A DNA stretch of 34,796 bases from Apostichopus californicus (Eukaryota; Echinodermata; Holothuroidea; Aspidochirotida; Stichopodidae): contig JAIPMN010010499.1 in the NCBI GenBank assembly GCA_020650975.1, forward strand, positions 1 through 34,796. The letters run 5' to 3'. Below, piece after piece: positions 9,987-20,168 of the stretch; positions within the stretch are counted from its first letter, which is position 1, and every line of letters starts with the position of its first letter. Below the pieces are notes generated by a model that saw only the letters and a program-made list of their open reading frames with translations, did not search any database and had not been told where the DNA came from. Both the position numbers and the translations under genes were made by a program.

Positions 9987-11408
9987 GTTCACAGAGTACA
10001 CGGCAACCGAAGAAAAGCTGCAAGAGAAACCAAATAGCAAGCAACCATCCATTTCCTCTTTCGTTGTTAAACCTATTCAAGTCTATAATGTTGGGCACCC
10101 GCGTCAACGTGCGATCACAAAATCAATTATAAATGACTTGATTGTGGATTGCAACCTGCCACTTTCAATTACTGAAAAAGGGATTTCGCCGCTTTCTCTC
10201 CGTCCTGGATGATAAGTATTGTCCTTTAAGCCGATCGAGCATCACTGGAAAGATATCCGAAGTGGTTGCAGCAAAGCAGGAGCTTGTAAAATCCTTAATG
10301 ACCAACTCAGACAGTGTTTCCGCCACAGTGGACATTTGGTCTGACCGCAGGATGAGAGGTTACATGGGGATTACAGCCCACACAATGGATCATGCCACTT
10401 GCAAAACCTCACTCAGCCTAGTATCAGTCCTTCTCAGCTGTGACCGCTTCGAAGGATCACACACCGGTAAACGAATCAGCGAGAAATTCGAAGCTGTGTG
10501 TGACGATTATCAAATCAGGACAAAATTGGACATCATTTCAGACAATGCGTCGAACATGAAGAAGGCATTGACTGTATGCTTCCCCACAAATGACACTGAT
10601 CCTGAAGCATCTAGTGATGTCGATGAGCCTGAACTGGATAACTCAGACCTTTGGGAAGAACTGGACGAAGAGGACACAGGTGTCGTAAACATGGTGATGT
10701 ACAGCAACTGCAGGCAGAAGCGTCTCCAATGCTTTGCTCACACGCTACAGCTTGTAATTGGTGATGGACTGAAGGGAACAAGAGTTATAAATGCTGCTAT
10801 GGCGAAAGTCTCCAAGTTATGCACCCTCCTTCATTCCAGTACTTCATTCCAAGAGGCTTTCGAAGGTCAGTTTGGAAAGAATCGCAGCATACCTGCAGCA
10901 GTGATGACTAGGTGGAACTCGACTCTACGCCTTGTTAAGTCGGTCATCAGTCTTGAGCACCAGGCCCTATGCTCGCTCTTAGAGAATCAAGGCCATAAAC
11001 AGCTTGCCCTAACCCCGCGAGAATGGAGCCAGCTGAACGAGCTAGTGGAGGTGTTGGAACCATTCCTGGATGCCACATATCTCACACAGGGCGAGAAGGT
11101 GGTTACCATCAGTGCGGTTCTGCCATGCATACTCTCACTTAATCATCACCTCCATGAAATGCACAACCAGGCTCGGTATTTGGATGGTATGGTTACAGAG
11201 CTCCAGCAGTCACTACACAAGCGATTCAAAGGCATCTTCATCAATGTTGATATGGAGAAGACCGCTGATGCTCATGCTGTGCATCCCTTTGATGACCCGG
11301 TGTACATCATGGCTGCCTTTCTGGACCCGCAATTCTGCCTGTTCTGGTTGGAACATGATGTTCTGGTACCAGGGGATACCAAGGTTGCAGTTGCGGATCG
11401 TGTTAAAG
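9987..11408 (+). pseudogene. hAT transposase main exon (catalytic domain), one frameshift
   Basis: A CTTTTATAG acceptor precedes the exon. The frame from 9988 gives EKPNSKQPSISSFVVKPI, then RQRAITKSIINDLIV and LPLSITEK, the usual region just after a BED finger. At a five-A run (10175-10179) the reading frame must shift by one base to continue with GFRRFLSVLDDKYCPLSR. The catalytic core follows: TVDIWSDRRMRGYMGITAH with the first Asp, IISDNASNMKKAL with the second Asp, CFAHTLQLVIGDGL and MTRWNSTLRLVKSV. The acidic stretch near 10600-10670 is an insertion typical of this lineage. The exon ends GTTAAAG before GTAATT. The split codon G|AG joins in frame to the next exon at 12019, a strong check on both junctions. 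Nearest relatives are ZBED-like hAT proteins. Confidence 0.88.
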
Positions 11409-12018
11409 GTAATTGCATCAATATAGTATAATTTATGACTCGATAATTATTAGGGCTGTCACTCTTTCAGCGATATTGGCATTATATTATTACCGTAGGT
11501 AGCGTGGTCACTGTGGTGTAGTGGTAACGAATGGGCCTTGCACCTTGGATCCATCAGAATCACCCCTGGTCCTGTTCACCTGGAGCAGCTTTTCCATGCG
11601 ATTTGGCATCAGAACCCCAATGCCTCAATCCAAACCCTGCAGTGCTAATACTAATACAGTAGTACGCTCCACTATCCTCTTCACAGCTTTATGACTAGAT
11701 CAATCACCTAATTGCAGTGAGTGAATCAGGGTTGCCTGCGCCCTTTCCAAATTTTGATGGGGAGTTCCCTCCCTGTCAAATATTCTAAGGAGAATTCCCT
11801 GCAATGGATGTTTTCCAGAATTGGGTATTTAGTGAGGGGGAATTTCTGCTCTACTGAAGAGAACGCCTCCATCCTTTCCTTAGCGCCAACCATGGTGTGA
11901 ATATTATTATAGTCTGCTCTCTTCATGTAGGACCCATACACTGACCACATCATATTGACTACTGACTTGTCTCTATTACCTGACAACATACAGTACATTC
12001 CATTTCTTCACATCGCAG
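11409..12018 (+). other. Transposase intron with an inserted SINE-like segment
   Basis: The 610-bp interval runs from GTAATT to ACATCGCAG and contains stops in every frame. A tRNA-like promoter segment lies inside at about 11500-11690. Confidence 0.7.
11500..11690 (+). mobile_element. Candidate tRNA-derived SINE
   Basis: TGGTGTAGTGGT at 11514-11525 matches a polymerase III A box well. About 28 bases downstream, TCAGAATCACC (11553-11563) is a worn B box. The following segment is non-coding, ends in no clear tail and shows no obvious duplication. Spacing and order fit a tRNA head. The parent tRNA and the true ends cannot be set by eye. Confidence 0.42.
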
Positions 12019-12449
12019 AGCTACTGCACACAGAGGCTGCAAGTGTCATGTTGCCACCCGAAACTGCCATCGATGAGGATGAACCTAACCAGGAGGTGCA
12101 ACCAGTTGAGCATCCTGTCAAGACACCACGACTGTTTGCAGGTTACAGCAGGAAGCGCCACAGGAGTGATGCCAACACATCGACTAGAGCAAAGCTATTG
12201 AAGTACATCCAGATGTGCGAGGATGGTGCATCTGACAATCATCCCTGTCTGCAATTTTGGGCCATATACAAGCGAGAATTGCCCCACTTGTACCATGTGG
12301 CAGTGAGAGTGTTGGCTGTTCCAGCATATAGTGCACCTGTGGAGAGGGTTTTCAGCCACGGTGGCATTATAATGCGCCCTCATCGCTCAATAATCGGTTA
12401 AAAAATGCTGTCAAATTTGATCTTCATTAAGTGTAACAGCTCCATATGA
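12019..12449 (+). pseudogene. hAT transposase last exon (dimerisation domain), premature stop
   Basis: The exon begins AG|CTACTG after ATCGCAG, completing the split Glu codon from 11408. It encodes ELLHTEAASVML, a basic linker (YSRKRHRSDANTS), LQFWAIYKREL, and the hAT C-terminal dimerisation motif VRVLAVPAYSAPVERVFSHG followed by GIIMRPHRS. TAA at 12399-12401 interrupts the frame inside this motif. The same frame then continues with KMLSNLIFIKCNSSI to TGA at 12447-12449, the expected end of the domain. The stop therefore removes the last helix. This one nonsense change and the A-run frameshift are the only clear lesions in the two downstream exons. Confidence 0.88.
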
Positions 12450-13135
12450 GTACAATAAGAACTGTTGAAGCAAATATCTCAGCTCACCCCTTCCAATCCC
12501 TCGAATACTTGTAGATAAATTTTATAGTCCAAATCCAAAAGTTTGTCAGGGACCGAATTTGCAAACCGAATTAGGCTACACCCCAGCATGATGCATCAGT
12601 ATCAGTTCTACTGCACTTTGCATTGGAAATTTGTGACAAAACAGTGAAAATAAAAATATTTGCTTCAACTCTGTTGGCTTCAGACTTACTCTGTTATTTG
12701 TTGTATGAGAGCATACTGTATAGTTTCAGTCCTAGTTGTGGTCGAGTTTACAGACTAACTTTATTTCCAAGGCAAGCAGACTTTCGAAATTTACCTTCCG
12801 GTTTACTGATTTGAGAAATTTATGGATTCCTCTTCCAAAAGTATGTGAAGTAGAAAACAGGAAGTAACAGTAATGATTGCCAGTTGAAATGAATGTTATC
12901 AAAGAAATAAGACTTCATGTACTTGTTCCTGATTATTTAATTATGTCAAACCTGAAGTTATTACCTGCATTCGAAATAGCTTTGAAGAAAATTGGGCAGT
13001 CAGGTAGAATATAGCTGCACGCATTTCTGTGAAAACTTTCAAGACACAATAAAGTTAGGAGACACATGTATTCAATTGTATGAATAAATTTCATTTGCTT
13101 TCCTCAGTTTCCTGGAACAGTGTTACATTATTCGT
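12450..13135. other. 3' non-coding part of the hAT element
   Basis: AT-rich sequence with no further transposase. AATAAA-like sequences occur (for example near 13048), which could serve as a polyadenylation signal. Confidence 0.4.
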
Positions 13136-13149
13136 AGCCTGCATCATGG

Positions 13150-13355
13150 TATTCAAACTTCAAAGACTTCAGACTTGACTTGGGACTTGCTCATAGGTAA
13201 TTGAGACTTGACTCGAGACTCGACCTCCAAAGACTTGAGACTTGACTTGAGACTCGCTGAAAATTTTCAAGGTCACTGGTAAAGACTTGAGACTTGACTT
13301 GAGACTTGCTGGTAAAGACTTGAGACTTGACTTGAGACTTCCAGCTAGGGACTTG
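13150..13355. repeat. Right subterminal repeat array of the hAT element
   Basis: Repeats of AGACTTGAGACTTGACTTG recur to within about 20 bases of the right end. They are the counterpart of the left GACTCGAGTC array but carry TG where the left array has CG. Open frames on the minus strand here (SLKSSLKSLPA...) are repeat artefacts. Confidence 0.85.
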
Positions 13356-13367
13356 TTGACAACTCTG

Positions 13368-13375
13368 CTAGACAG
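13368..13375. repeat. Target-site duplication, right copy (CTAGACAG)
   Basis: Exact second copy of the 8-bp duplication at 8426-8433, abutting CAACTCTG. Confidence 0.95.
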
Positions 13376-14027
13376 GAAGGTCCTTTTAGTCTTGTGAGGC
13401 AAACTGCAGGCAGGAAAACATATAAGCAGGGAGTTGTGTTGTACAAAATATTAACCACCGTTGTACATCAATGTATATATATCATGTTGCATACGCGTAA
13501 AATCACACAAATTTGCTACATGAACCAATTAGGGGAATACCTTCACAGACTAGGTACATGCACACATGGAGACACTCGTTGCAAAATCAAGAAAAGTGAA
13601 GTTAAGTTACAGACTACAAACCATGTACTACACATGCACGAGAACATGCTTTTCTTCGTCAGAATTTTTTGACAGTGCTGACTGAATAAAACATGATTTT
13701 GTAACTAGTGTGTCCAGTGTGATTAACATATTGCATCAATAGAAATAAATTATCAGAGGGGTTTTGTCCCCTCTTTAGATCCCTCTTCCACATGATTTAT
13801 TCATTTCTCGTATGAGTCAATCATTTCCATGTTCAGAATGTACACCAAAGAAAAAAATCAGTTTCAGTTATTGAATTTCCAAATATTTTCAACTCTGGTG
13901 ATGAAATATCATTGAAGGTTCATATCACTCGGTGTTTTACAGTTACCAAATGTAGTTCCATGTCATCATTGCCAAGCCGGGTCAACTGCAGATAATGACA
14001 TCTTGTTTTATCTTGTATCATTTGCAG

Positions 14028-14144
14028 GTATTTTCTGTGCAGCATTCCAGAAAAAAATCAGTCGAAAGACTGGGAAGGAGGTTCAGAGAAAGTGTGAACT
14101 CTCGGGTTGCATCTTTCGTCAGAGATCTTGCGGATTTTGAATGA
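14028..14144 (+). pseudogene. Candidate terminal exon of the SAMD3-like gene
   Basis: After a TCATTTGCAG acceptor, one frame reads FQKKISRKTGKEVQRK and a second frame, shifted at about 14090, reads VNSRVASFVRDLADFE and stops at TGA 14142-14144. A basic segment followed by 'VxSxVxxFxRDLADFE-stop' fits what I recall of the extreme C-terminus of SAMD3-like proteins, which is why I connect it to 5550-7685. If correct, the intron between 7685 and 14028 contains the whole hAT element. The frame change is another single-base indel. The assignment is by memory of the family only. Confidence 0.4.
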
Positions 14145-17089
14145 ATGGAAATTTATTTTATCCTTACCCTCCCAACAGTCAACCTATTCTTAAGATAACA
14201 TACAGTATCTTGCCTACTATGCATACCCTGGAGCTCAAGCAAACAAACAAAACGTATTGAGAATTATCTTTATTTTCATGGTAAGAAAATAGAGACATGT
14301 TACTTTGAAGTCCTCATAAGCTAGATTCCCGCTTTTATTCAGAAAAATTTGTGATCTGTCAAATACTGTGTGAAAGGTAACCTTGTACGTTTGCAGAGAG
14401 GACATATGCATTGCAAGGAAAAACATTTTTTTTTATGATTGATTCATGAGTTGTTGGGGAAGTCCCAAAAAATCGAGTCAGCCTGAGATTCCCTGTTTTA
14501 TTGCCTGATTGTTTTTTCTTTCTTTGAGCCTAGTGCAAATATTTTATAAGGAATTGATCTACAGTAGCATGATACAGTTGGAGTGTTATTATTTACTGGT
14601 AAAATATCCTTGAAAAGTGGATCAATTGGTACGCAACTTGTGCATATTTTAGTGTGTTTTTATAAGGTCACACAGTCTAGGAGAGTAAGAGTTAACGGTT
14701 CACTCATTCTTAACCATAAAACGTTTAATGGTTACCAAGGAACATTTATAAAGGATAGATCATGGCTACCACTCAAAACCCTTTGTGAAAAAAGTAACTC
14801 TTCATTTGGTCAAAAACTTCTTAAAAACCATGTTTTAGTAAAAAAAATCAATTTGTTGAAGATAGCAGTAAAGATAGCATAAAGTAATATGATACCTGTC
14901 AATACTTGAGTATTTCTTTGAAGCTTTTAGTGTCTATTTTGAGAAGAACAGTGTTTCAGTGTACATTCATATATTTGGACAACATTTTGCATTTTAATTC
15001 AAAAACAAGCAATGCTATCAAATGAATGAAACACATGAGAAATCTGTAAGATTGTTAATTGCATGAAAAGAAAGGAGAGACTTCCTTTGTAACTTCACTT
15101 TTGTAGAAACAAGTGTTAAGGTAACAATTTACTGAATTTAATGAATATAATTTAAATTTGAAAAATTATTGTTGTGGCTGAACAATCCAACGTTCCAGCC
15201 AGTGTGTTCTGGTGCACTCCTATGAGAGTTTCGTCGTAATTTTTGAACAATTTCTTTCACATTTGTTGAAATTTTCAACCGTTCTTTTCAATAAATTGTA
15301 AGAAACCTTTTCTTTTTATTTGACGTTTGACCCAACATTTTATATTTCAGGAATGTCTGTGGGAGACCTGGTAGTTTCACAAATATATTTTCTGCCAAAA
15401 GTTAGGGTGCTCATGTATTAGATCATTGGCATCTAAGATGTTTCAAAATCCACATTCAATAGATTTCATATACTAATAGGTGTCAATAAAGTAATGGTGG
15501 TTTATTCGTTACGGTAAATTGAACAGTTAAATAGTTTATTAATCAAGTAATGGGTCACTAGATTAACCTCAAAGTAATGTTCAATAGCATTGTATTAGTG
15601 TATCTGGTTGCTTTTCTGTTGTAACATACTAGATCCATCTTCATAGCTCTTTTTGTCATGGACAGAATGGCATTTCAAAATGTTTAGGTTGGATAGCCTA
15701 ATGTTTCCAACAAGAGGTATACTATACGAAGCATTATGTGATGTTAGAAATCTTTGAATTATTTTTAAAAAAAGTTTTAACCTACAATGTTTTTTGCATT
15801 CAAGAAATGTTTAGGTGACAAAATGGCCGGACATGTCGATTTACCAATTTTTAATTTGTGTTGAATAAACATTCAAACAGTTTGCTTTAACTTCTAAACA
15901 AAGTTGATGTGGATTTACTACAAGTTTGTGGAAATATCAAAATTGCTGGTTATCTTGATAAAAATCACTAATTAACAGACTCAAAGATGTTTGTAAGGTT
16001 TGATTTGACTAAATTTACACAGAAATGAAGCTTACGATAAATATATATTCCAGGTGTGACTCTGCATGCTTTTATATTGTTGTTGCATTACAGTAAGCTC
16101 GGACGGTATCCTGGTACTTCTGTAAGTACCAGTCCTATGGCATCTGTACTACCCAGTACTGACCATGGAGAAATAGACTGGTAATTCCTGTGCTCAAAAC
16201 TAATACAAAAAAGAACAAATAATCAGTGAAATTGAAACCACTCATTACCGGTATATGTTGATTTTCTTGAGGATTCTATTTCATTTGATTTATTAAAAGT
16301 ATAGATTATTTACATTTATCGTAATATGTGCATTTGCTAATATGAATCAGTCAATGATTTGTGGACCCAAGTAAAGTATAGATCATTTATTTCACATGGG
16401 GTGTTTGATTTTTACACTACCAATGACAGTTGATTTCTTTCTGGAGCGCTGACAAAAATAGGTGTTGCCATACATGCACATTTAGACCATATTCGTGCAC
16501 GAACAATGCTCACACACACCACATATGTAGCATGTTTTCTATTTTCATTGATTTAAGAATAGTGATGCATTTATTCTTCCAATTATACTGGACCTTCGAA
16601 AACATGTATTTTGAAGGGAAATTATTGGTTCGCGAAATTTATAGTGTGATAACAAGAAAAAAATTCCTGATTGGCTTAACATTTCTAACTGCACTGAGTG
16701 CACAGTTTCTACATTAAAGTGCAGCTAATTCGTTCTTGCTGCTTGTAGACACATGAATTTTTTTTTTATAACTTTGTATAAATACCATCCTTTATTTCAA
16801 TATCTTATACTGTGTTACAAGCTGTTTTGTCTGAAGACAAACATTACAATAAAGGAAATATGTGAAATCAACTTTTAGAAGTTTTTGTCTTTTTTTGGAG
16901 AAAGTTTTTGTTTTCTTAATAACACACATGTTGTAAGCAACCTTGTTTGAAGGCAAGAAATTGTGTATTAATAGCTGTCAGTTGCAGATGCGAATTTTTC
17001 CTGTTAGGGTTTGATTGAATTGTCACTTTCTTCATGGAAAACTCTATCGGTTGTTAAGTGATAGTTAATAGCAGAGAACTACTGTTTTC
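14145..17089. other. Long AT-rich region, nothing recognised
   Basis: No gene, RNA or element was identified in almost 3 kb. Open frames at 14583-14882 and 16430-16717 lack motifs and plausible codon use. A 9-bp hairpin (CTGGTACTT...AAGTACCAG) lies at 16111-16132. Confidence 0.5.
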
Positions 17090-17449
17090 CCCTTAAAGTT
17101 TACAATAGCAAACAATTTAATATTTATCACTTACAGTAAAATACTCTTCCTGCAATAACAAATTTACAGTAGCAAAAAATTGAATATTTATCATTTACAG
17201 TCAAATAGTGTTTCCTAAAATAATCGATTTACAGTAATTGATTTTATTACTGTATCATTTTACAGTAATGTACTGTTTTCTCCAATAATTGATCTACAGT
17301 AATAGATTTTATTACTGTAACATTTTACAGTATAGTACTGTAGATATATTTTACAGCAAGAGGTGTTTTACCGTAAAATTTACAGTAAGTTACTGGCAAC
17401 TCTGCTGCCAGTAATTTACTGTAAAGTTTACAGATAATTGTTAACAGTG
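17090..17449. mobile_element. Palindromic MITE-like element rich in TTTACAGTAA
   Basis: TTTACAGTA or its complement TACTGTAAA occurs about a dozen times on both strands. Near the right end a cruciform is possible: TTACAGTAAGTTACTGGCA is followed, after a few bases, by TGCCAGTAATTTACTGTAA. The right end is probably TTAACAGTG at 17449. Similar TTTACAGTAA...ACTGGCAGC repeats occur, from memory, as non-autonomous DNA transposons in several animals. The left end is not resolved. Confidence 0.55.
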
Positions 17450-17561
17450 TATGTAATACACCAGATATAAAACTAATAATTGATCCTTGATTTTTGGCTC
17501 ATGCATACTTTTTTAAGAAAGTCTCACATGAAAGAACCTGGGCACGAAAACCAAACAACAG

Positions 17562-17692
17562 AACGACTGATCCGTTCTCAAGACCAGTCCCCTTGCATCG
17601 ATACTGGGACTGTGTGATCATCGTCAGGTGTGTAACCTCGAGAGGGACCAGACACAACACATGATCTTAGCCAAAAGCCGGTGCTTATCTTA
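17562..17692 (-). pseudogene. U2 snRNA-like fragment (pseudogene or U2-headed SINE)
   Basis: Read on the minus strand, 17680-17662 is CGGCTTTTGGCTAAGATCA, which equals U2 snRNA nucleotides around 10-29 except for one missing C. The similarity weakens downstream: TGTGTTGTGTCTGGTCC stands where U2 has the branch-site recognition GUAGUA, and a CCTCGAGAGG stem follows. The extreme 5' end also differs from U2. It cannot be a working U2. A SINE with a U2-derived head or a decayed retropseudogene are both possible; the full extent is a guess. Confidence 0.45.
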
Positions 17693-18228
17693 TCCTTAAT
17701 GATAATGTTGGTCTCTTCAACCACATATTTAGTACACAGCATAAATTTGTGCCAAAAGAGGCATTGAGGCTACTGTTCAGAATGAAATTTTGACTGATAT
17801 ATGCTCAAGTAATCAATGCCCTAACTGATCTTTAGAAAAATTAGTAATTACTATCGCAAGAATACCTATTTTAATTAACCATCTGTACATTGTGACAGTT
17901 AATGGTGTATTTACATGTTTCGCTTTTAATAAACACCATTTAAAACGGAAGAAAGAAGTTCTTAGTTCATAAGTAAACACTTGGGAAGTGTCAGTAATAT
18001 TTATGTGCGACCTTCGATTTGTTATCACTTACTCAGTCCCATGACTGTGAAGTCGTCGGGGAGACATAACGGTTGCAGCTGACATCGTCCTCCATGCAGA
18101 TCTGTTAGCAGCAGATTTTTGATACCAATAGTGAAAAAAAAATGAATTCAGCTTTCATCCAGCGGTTGCCCTATGCGGAATCGGAGTCGAGTCTAACATA
18201 CGTTGTTTGTTCATTAATTACAAACTAG
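17693..18228. other. Spacer or upstream part of the Harbinger element
   Basis: No transposase motifs could be read here. The sequence just before 18229 ends in a weak acceptor (CAAACTAG). Confidence 0.3.
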
Positions 18229-18334
18229 ATTCATGGATGTTAATGTCGGTTGGCCAGGTCAAGTACATGATGCCAGGATATTAGCGAATTCCTGCATCTT
18301 CAGGAAGGCAGAAGCGGGAACATTTCTCCCAAAC
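18229..18334 (+). pseudogene. PIF/Harbinger nuclease, exon with DDE block
   Basis: The frame from 18230 reads FMDVNVGWPGQVHDARILAN and then SCIFRKAEAGTFLPN, ending in phase 0 at a GTAAGT donor. 'D.NVGWPGS.HDAR' is the signature around the second catalytic Asp of HARBI1-like (DDE_4) nucleases. Earlier exons with the first Asp were not found. Confidence 0.85.
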
Positions 18335-18946
18335 GTAAGTCACCATTGAAATAGCATTCTTCGGCTGCCATTTAAAACAACATGAACCAAATGGAAACAA
18401 TGATGCAAATTGCCGACAAAATACTGGAAAATTAGTTCAAATGGTATCAAAAACACAAGCAATGACAACCAAATGACCACAGATTAAGTGTTCCATAGGT
18501 AAGCATTCGCTGAACTATATAAAAAAATCTATCAAAACAAGGACATCATAACGAAATGCTCTCTTTATTAACAGTGAGATAAGTAACCAACCACAAACTT
18601 TCCAAATGTCAATTACTTAGTTATCAACGATGTTGTTTAGAAGCTTCACTAGTGTAGTTTCACTTCCAATAATCAAGTGAAATGCTATAAATTATAAATT
18701 GTTGTGACTCGGATTCGAACAATAACATATGCTTAAAACTAGTCTAGAAAAGTGCCCGAGCGGCGGAGATGTGAGTAAAACATTTCTATGAATCTGTTTG
18801 AGAAAACTCAAAATGCGGACTTGGATTGCTCTTATGTAATCCTATGTTATCTAATATATAAATATACATAATAAATATTACATATATATTATGTGTATGT
18901 ATGTTTAATCACTAGACAGATAGTGAATTGCATTTAATATTCACAG

Positions 18947-19326
18947 CTTTGTCGCACCATTGAAGGTCAGGAAGTTCCAATAGTAATCCTGGGAGTCCCA
19001 AACTATCCACTCGTTCCTTGGTTGATGAAGGGGTTTTCTGACACAGGCCGACTAACAGAAGGCCAAAAGCTTTTCAATTACAAATTTAGTAGAGCACGTT
19101 TGGTCGTCGGAAATGATTTGGAAGACTTAACGGGAAATGGCGTTGTTTGTTGAAAAGGAACGACAGCATAGAAAAGTTTACCGACCCAAGTGATAGCCTG
19201 TTGCATTCTTCACAACTTATGTGAATCAAGGAGGGATGATGGCTGGAGGAAGCGGAGGAATATCGGCAACAACAGTTACATGAAGATCCCCATGACGACG
19301 AAGATAATACCCGTGATATTAATTAG
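18947..19326 (+). pseudogene. PIF/Harbinger nuclease, C-terminal exon, frame-broken
   Basis: TTAATATTCACAG precedes the exon. The phase-0 frame reads VILGVPNYPLVPWLMKGF and LTEGQKLFNYKFSRARLVV, the 'LGD.AYPL.PWLM' and 'FNY..SRAR..VE' blocks of HARBI1-like proteins; the family Asp is replaced by Val in this copy. Near 19115-19125 the frame shifts to GRLNGKWRCLLKRNDSIE, and later fragments WLEEAEEYRQQQLHED and DNTRDIN lead to TAG at 19324-19326. Several indels and stops make this clearly non-functional. The TIRs and 3-bp TSD of the element were not located. Confidence 0.85.
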
Positions 19327-19729
19327 GCCTATATATTTATTGATGATATATTTTAGACAATAACCGTAACTAGAAAACTTCATACTAAATTTAGATCCAG
19401 ATTTTCCCTAGACGATGCTAGGTATCTTTAAGCGAATTTGCTCATTACATATGCCTTTTGCACTTATTTCTTTCCACGGGCGTGCTTCGCGGAATTTCCG
19501 CAGGTACAGATAAAATTACCGGAGTGCATTTTCCTTACAGTCGAGTACATTATGTCATGAAATAGTAATACTGCCTCTTTGATGTTACCGAAAAACTCCA
19601 TCGAGACATCGTACAGGCCCTTTATATATTTATGTAGGTCAAGGAATCAGTTTTCTCACGAGAAGTTTTAACTATCTTATTGAATCTTGTTACAGGGCCT
19701 TTTCCCAAAATAGATTCCATTGTGTCTGT
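19327..19729. other. Spacer, nothing recognised
   Basis: Region between the Harbinger relic and the heat-shock promoter; no coding frame or repeat was noticed. Confidence 0.4.
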
Positions 19730-19957
19730 AGAACATTCGAGAAGGTTCTTCTCACGTGGTATGGAAGTTTCCATAAGAAAGGGGTGGACTTCCAAACTTC
19801 CAACCAATCAGGGCAGATCAGTGCTTTGTAGACTAATTTTTATATTGTTAGCTATGCAGGATGAGCAGGTTATTGGCTGCCTTCTGATTGTGCGCAGTGG
19901 GATTTTATAGAAGTAAGGTATAAAAGGCGGCATGCTCCCGCAAGTTCGTCACTTCGT
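19730..19957 (+). promoter_or_regulatory. Heat-shock-type promoter: HSE, CCAAT, TATA, initiator
   Basis: At 19730-19749 the sequence aGAAcaTTCgaGAAggTTCt contains four perfect, contiguous, alternating nGAAn units, a consensus heat-shock factor site. A second partial site, gGAAgtTTCc, lies at 19763-19772. CCAAT is at 19804-19808 and an inverted copy (ATTGG) at 19872-19876. TATAAAAG occupies 19919-19926, and TCACTTC at 19949-19955 matches the initiator consensus with its A 32 bases downstream of the TATA start. Order and spacing are those of metazoan hsp promoters. The expected transcript would start at about 19951 and carry an approximately 218-base leader to the ATG at 20169. Heat inducibility is inferred from motifs only. 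Confidence 0.8.
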
Positions 19958-20168
19958 CACCATTTCATCACTCCTTCAAATTGCGTAATTGACGGAGTAA
20001 AATCATTGTAATTTTGTTTTATTTGTAAGAGAATCGACAGAGAAGAAATTATACCGAATCACTAAATCAAATCCGATCTTGTCAACTTGTTTTTTTCTGA
20101 GAACTCATTGTTTTCTTTTATCTTCCGTTCGAGACGTGTCCTGAAGAAGCCTAAAATACGGCATCAAG

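Larger units (their letters stand above)
8434..13367 (+). mobile_element. Complete hAT transposon with terminal inverted repeats and 8-bp TSD
   Basis: The 4934-bp element begins CAGAGTTG and ends CAACTCTG, a perfect 8-bp terminal inverted repeat that fits the hAT pattern CAG-G...C-CTG, and it is bounded by identical CTAGACAG duplications. Subterminal arrays rich in GACTCGAGTC (left, 8444-8660) and GACTTGAGACTTG (right, 13160-13350) are probably transposase binding sites. The interior carries a plus-strand, intron-containing BED-type transposase (9074-12449) that is no longer intact. The element lies inside the last recognisable intron of the SAMD3-like gene, in the same orientation. The perfect duplication argues for a fairly recent insertion, although the coding region has already been broken. 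Confidence 0.93.

Noticed and set aside
14583..14882. 99-codon open frame
   Set aside because: AT-rich region, no motif, no splice or promoter support; length is within chance expectation.
16111..16132. CTGGTACTT...AAGTACCAG hairpin as a further minute insertion
   Set aside because: The stem is perfect but its flanks (CGGTATC and TCCTATG) are not direct repeats, unlike the CATGGAGGT family.
16430..16717. 95-codon open frame with Cys and His residues
   Set aside because: The Cys/His spacing does not fit any zinc finger I know and the hydrophobic tail follows from T-rich DNA.
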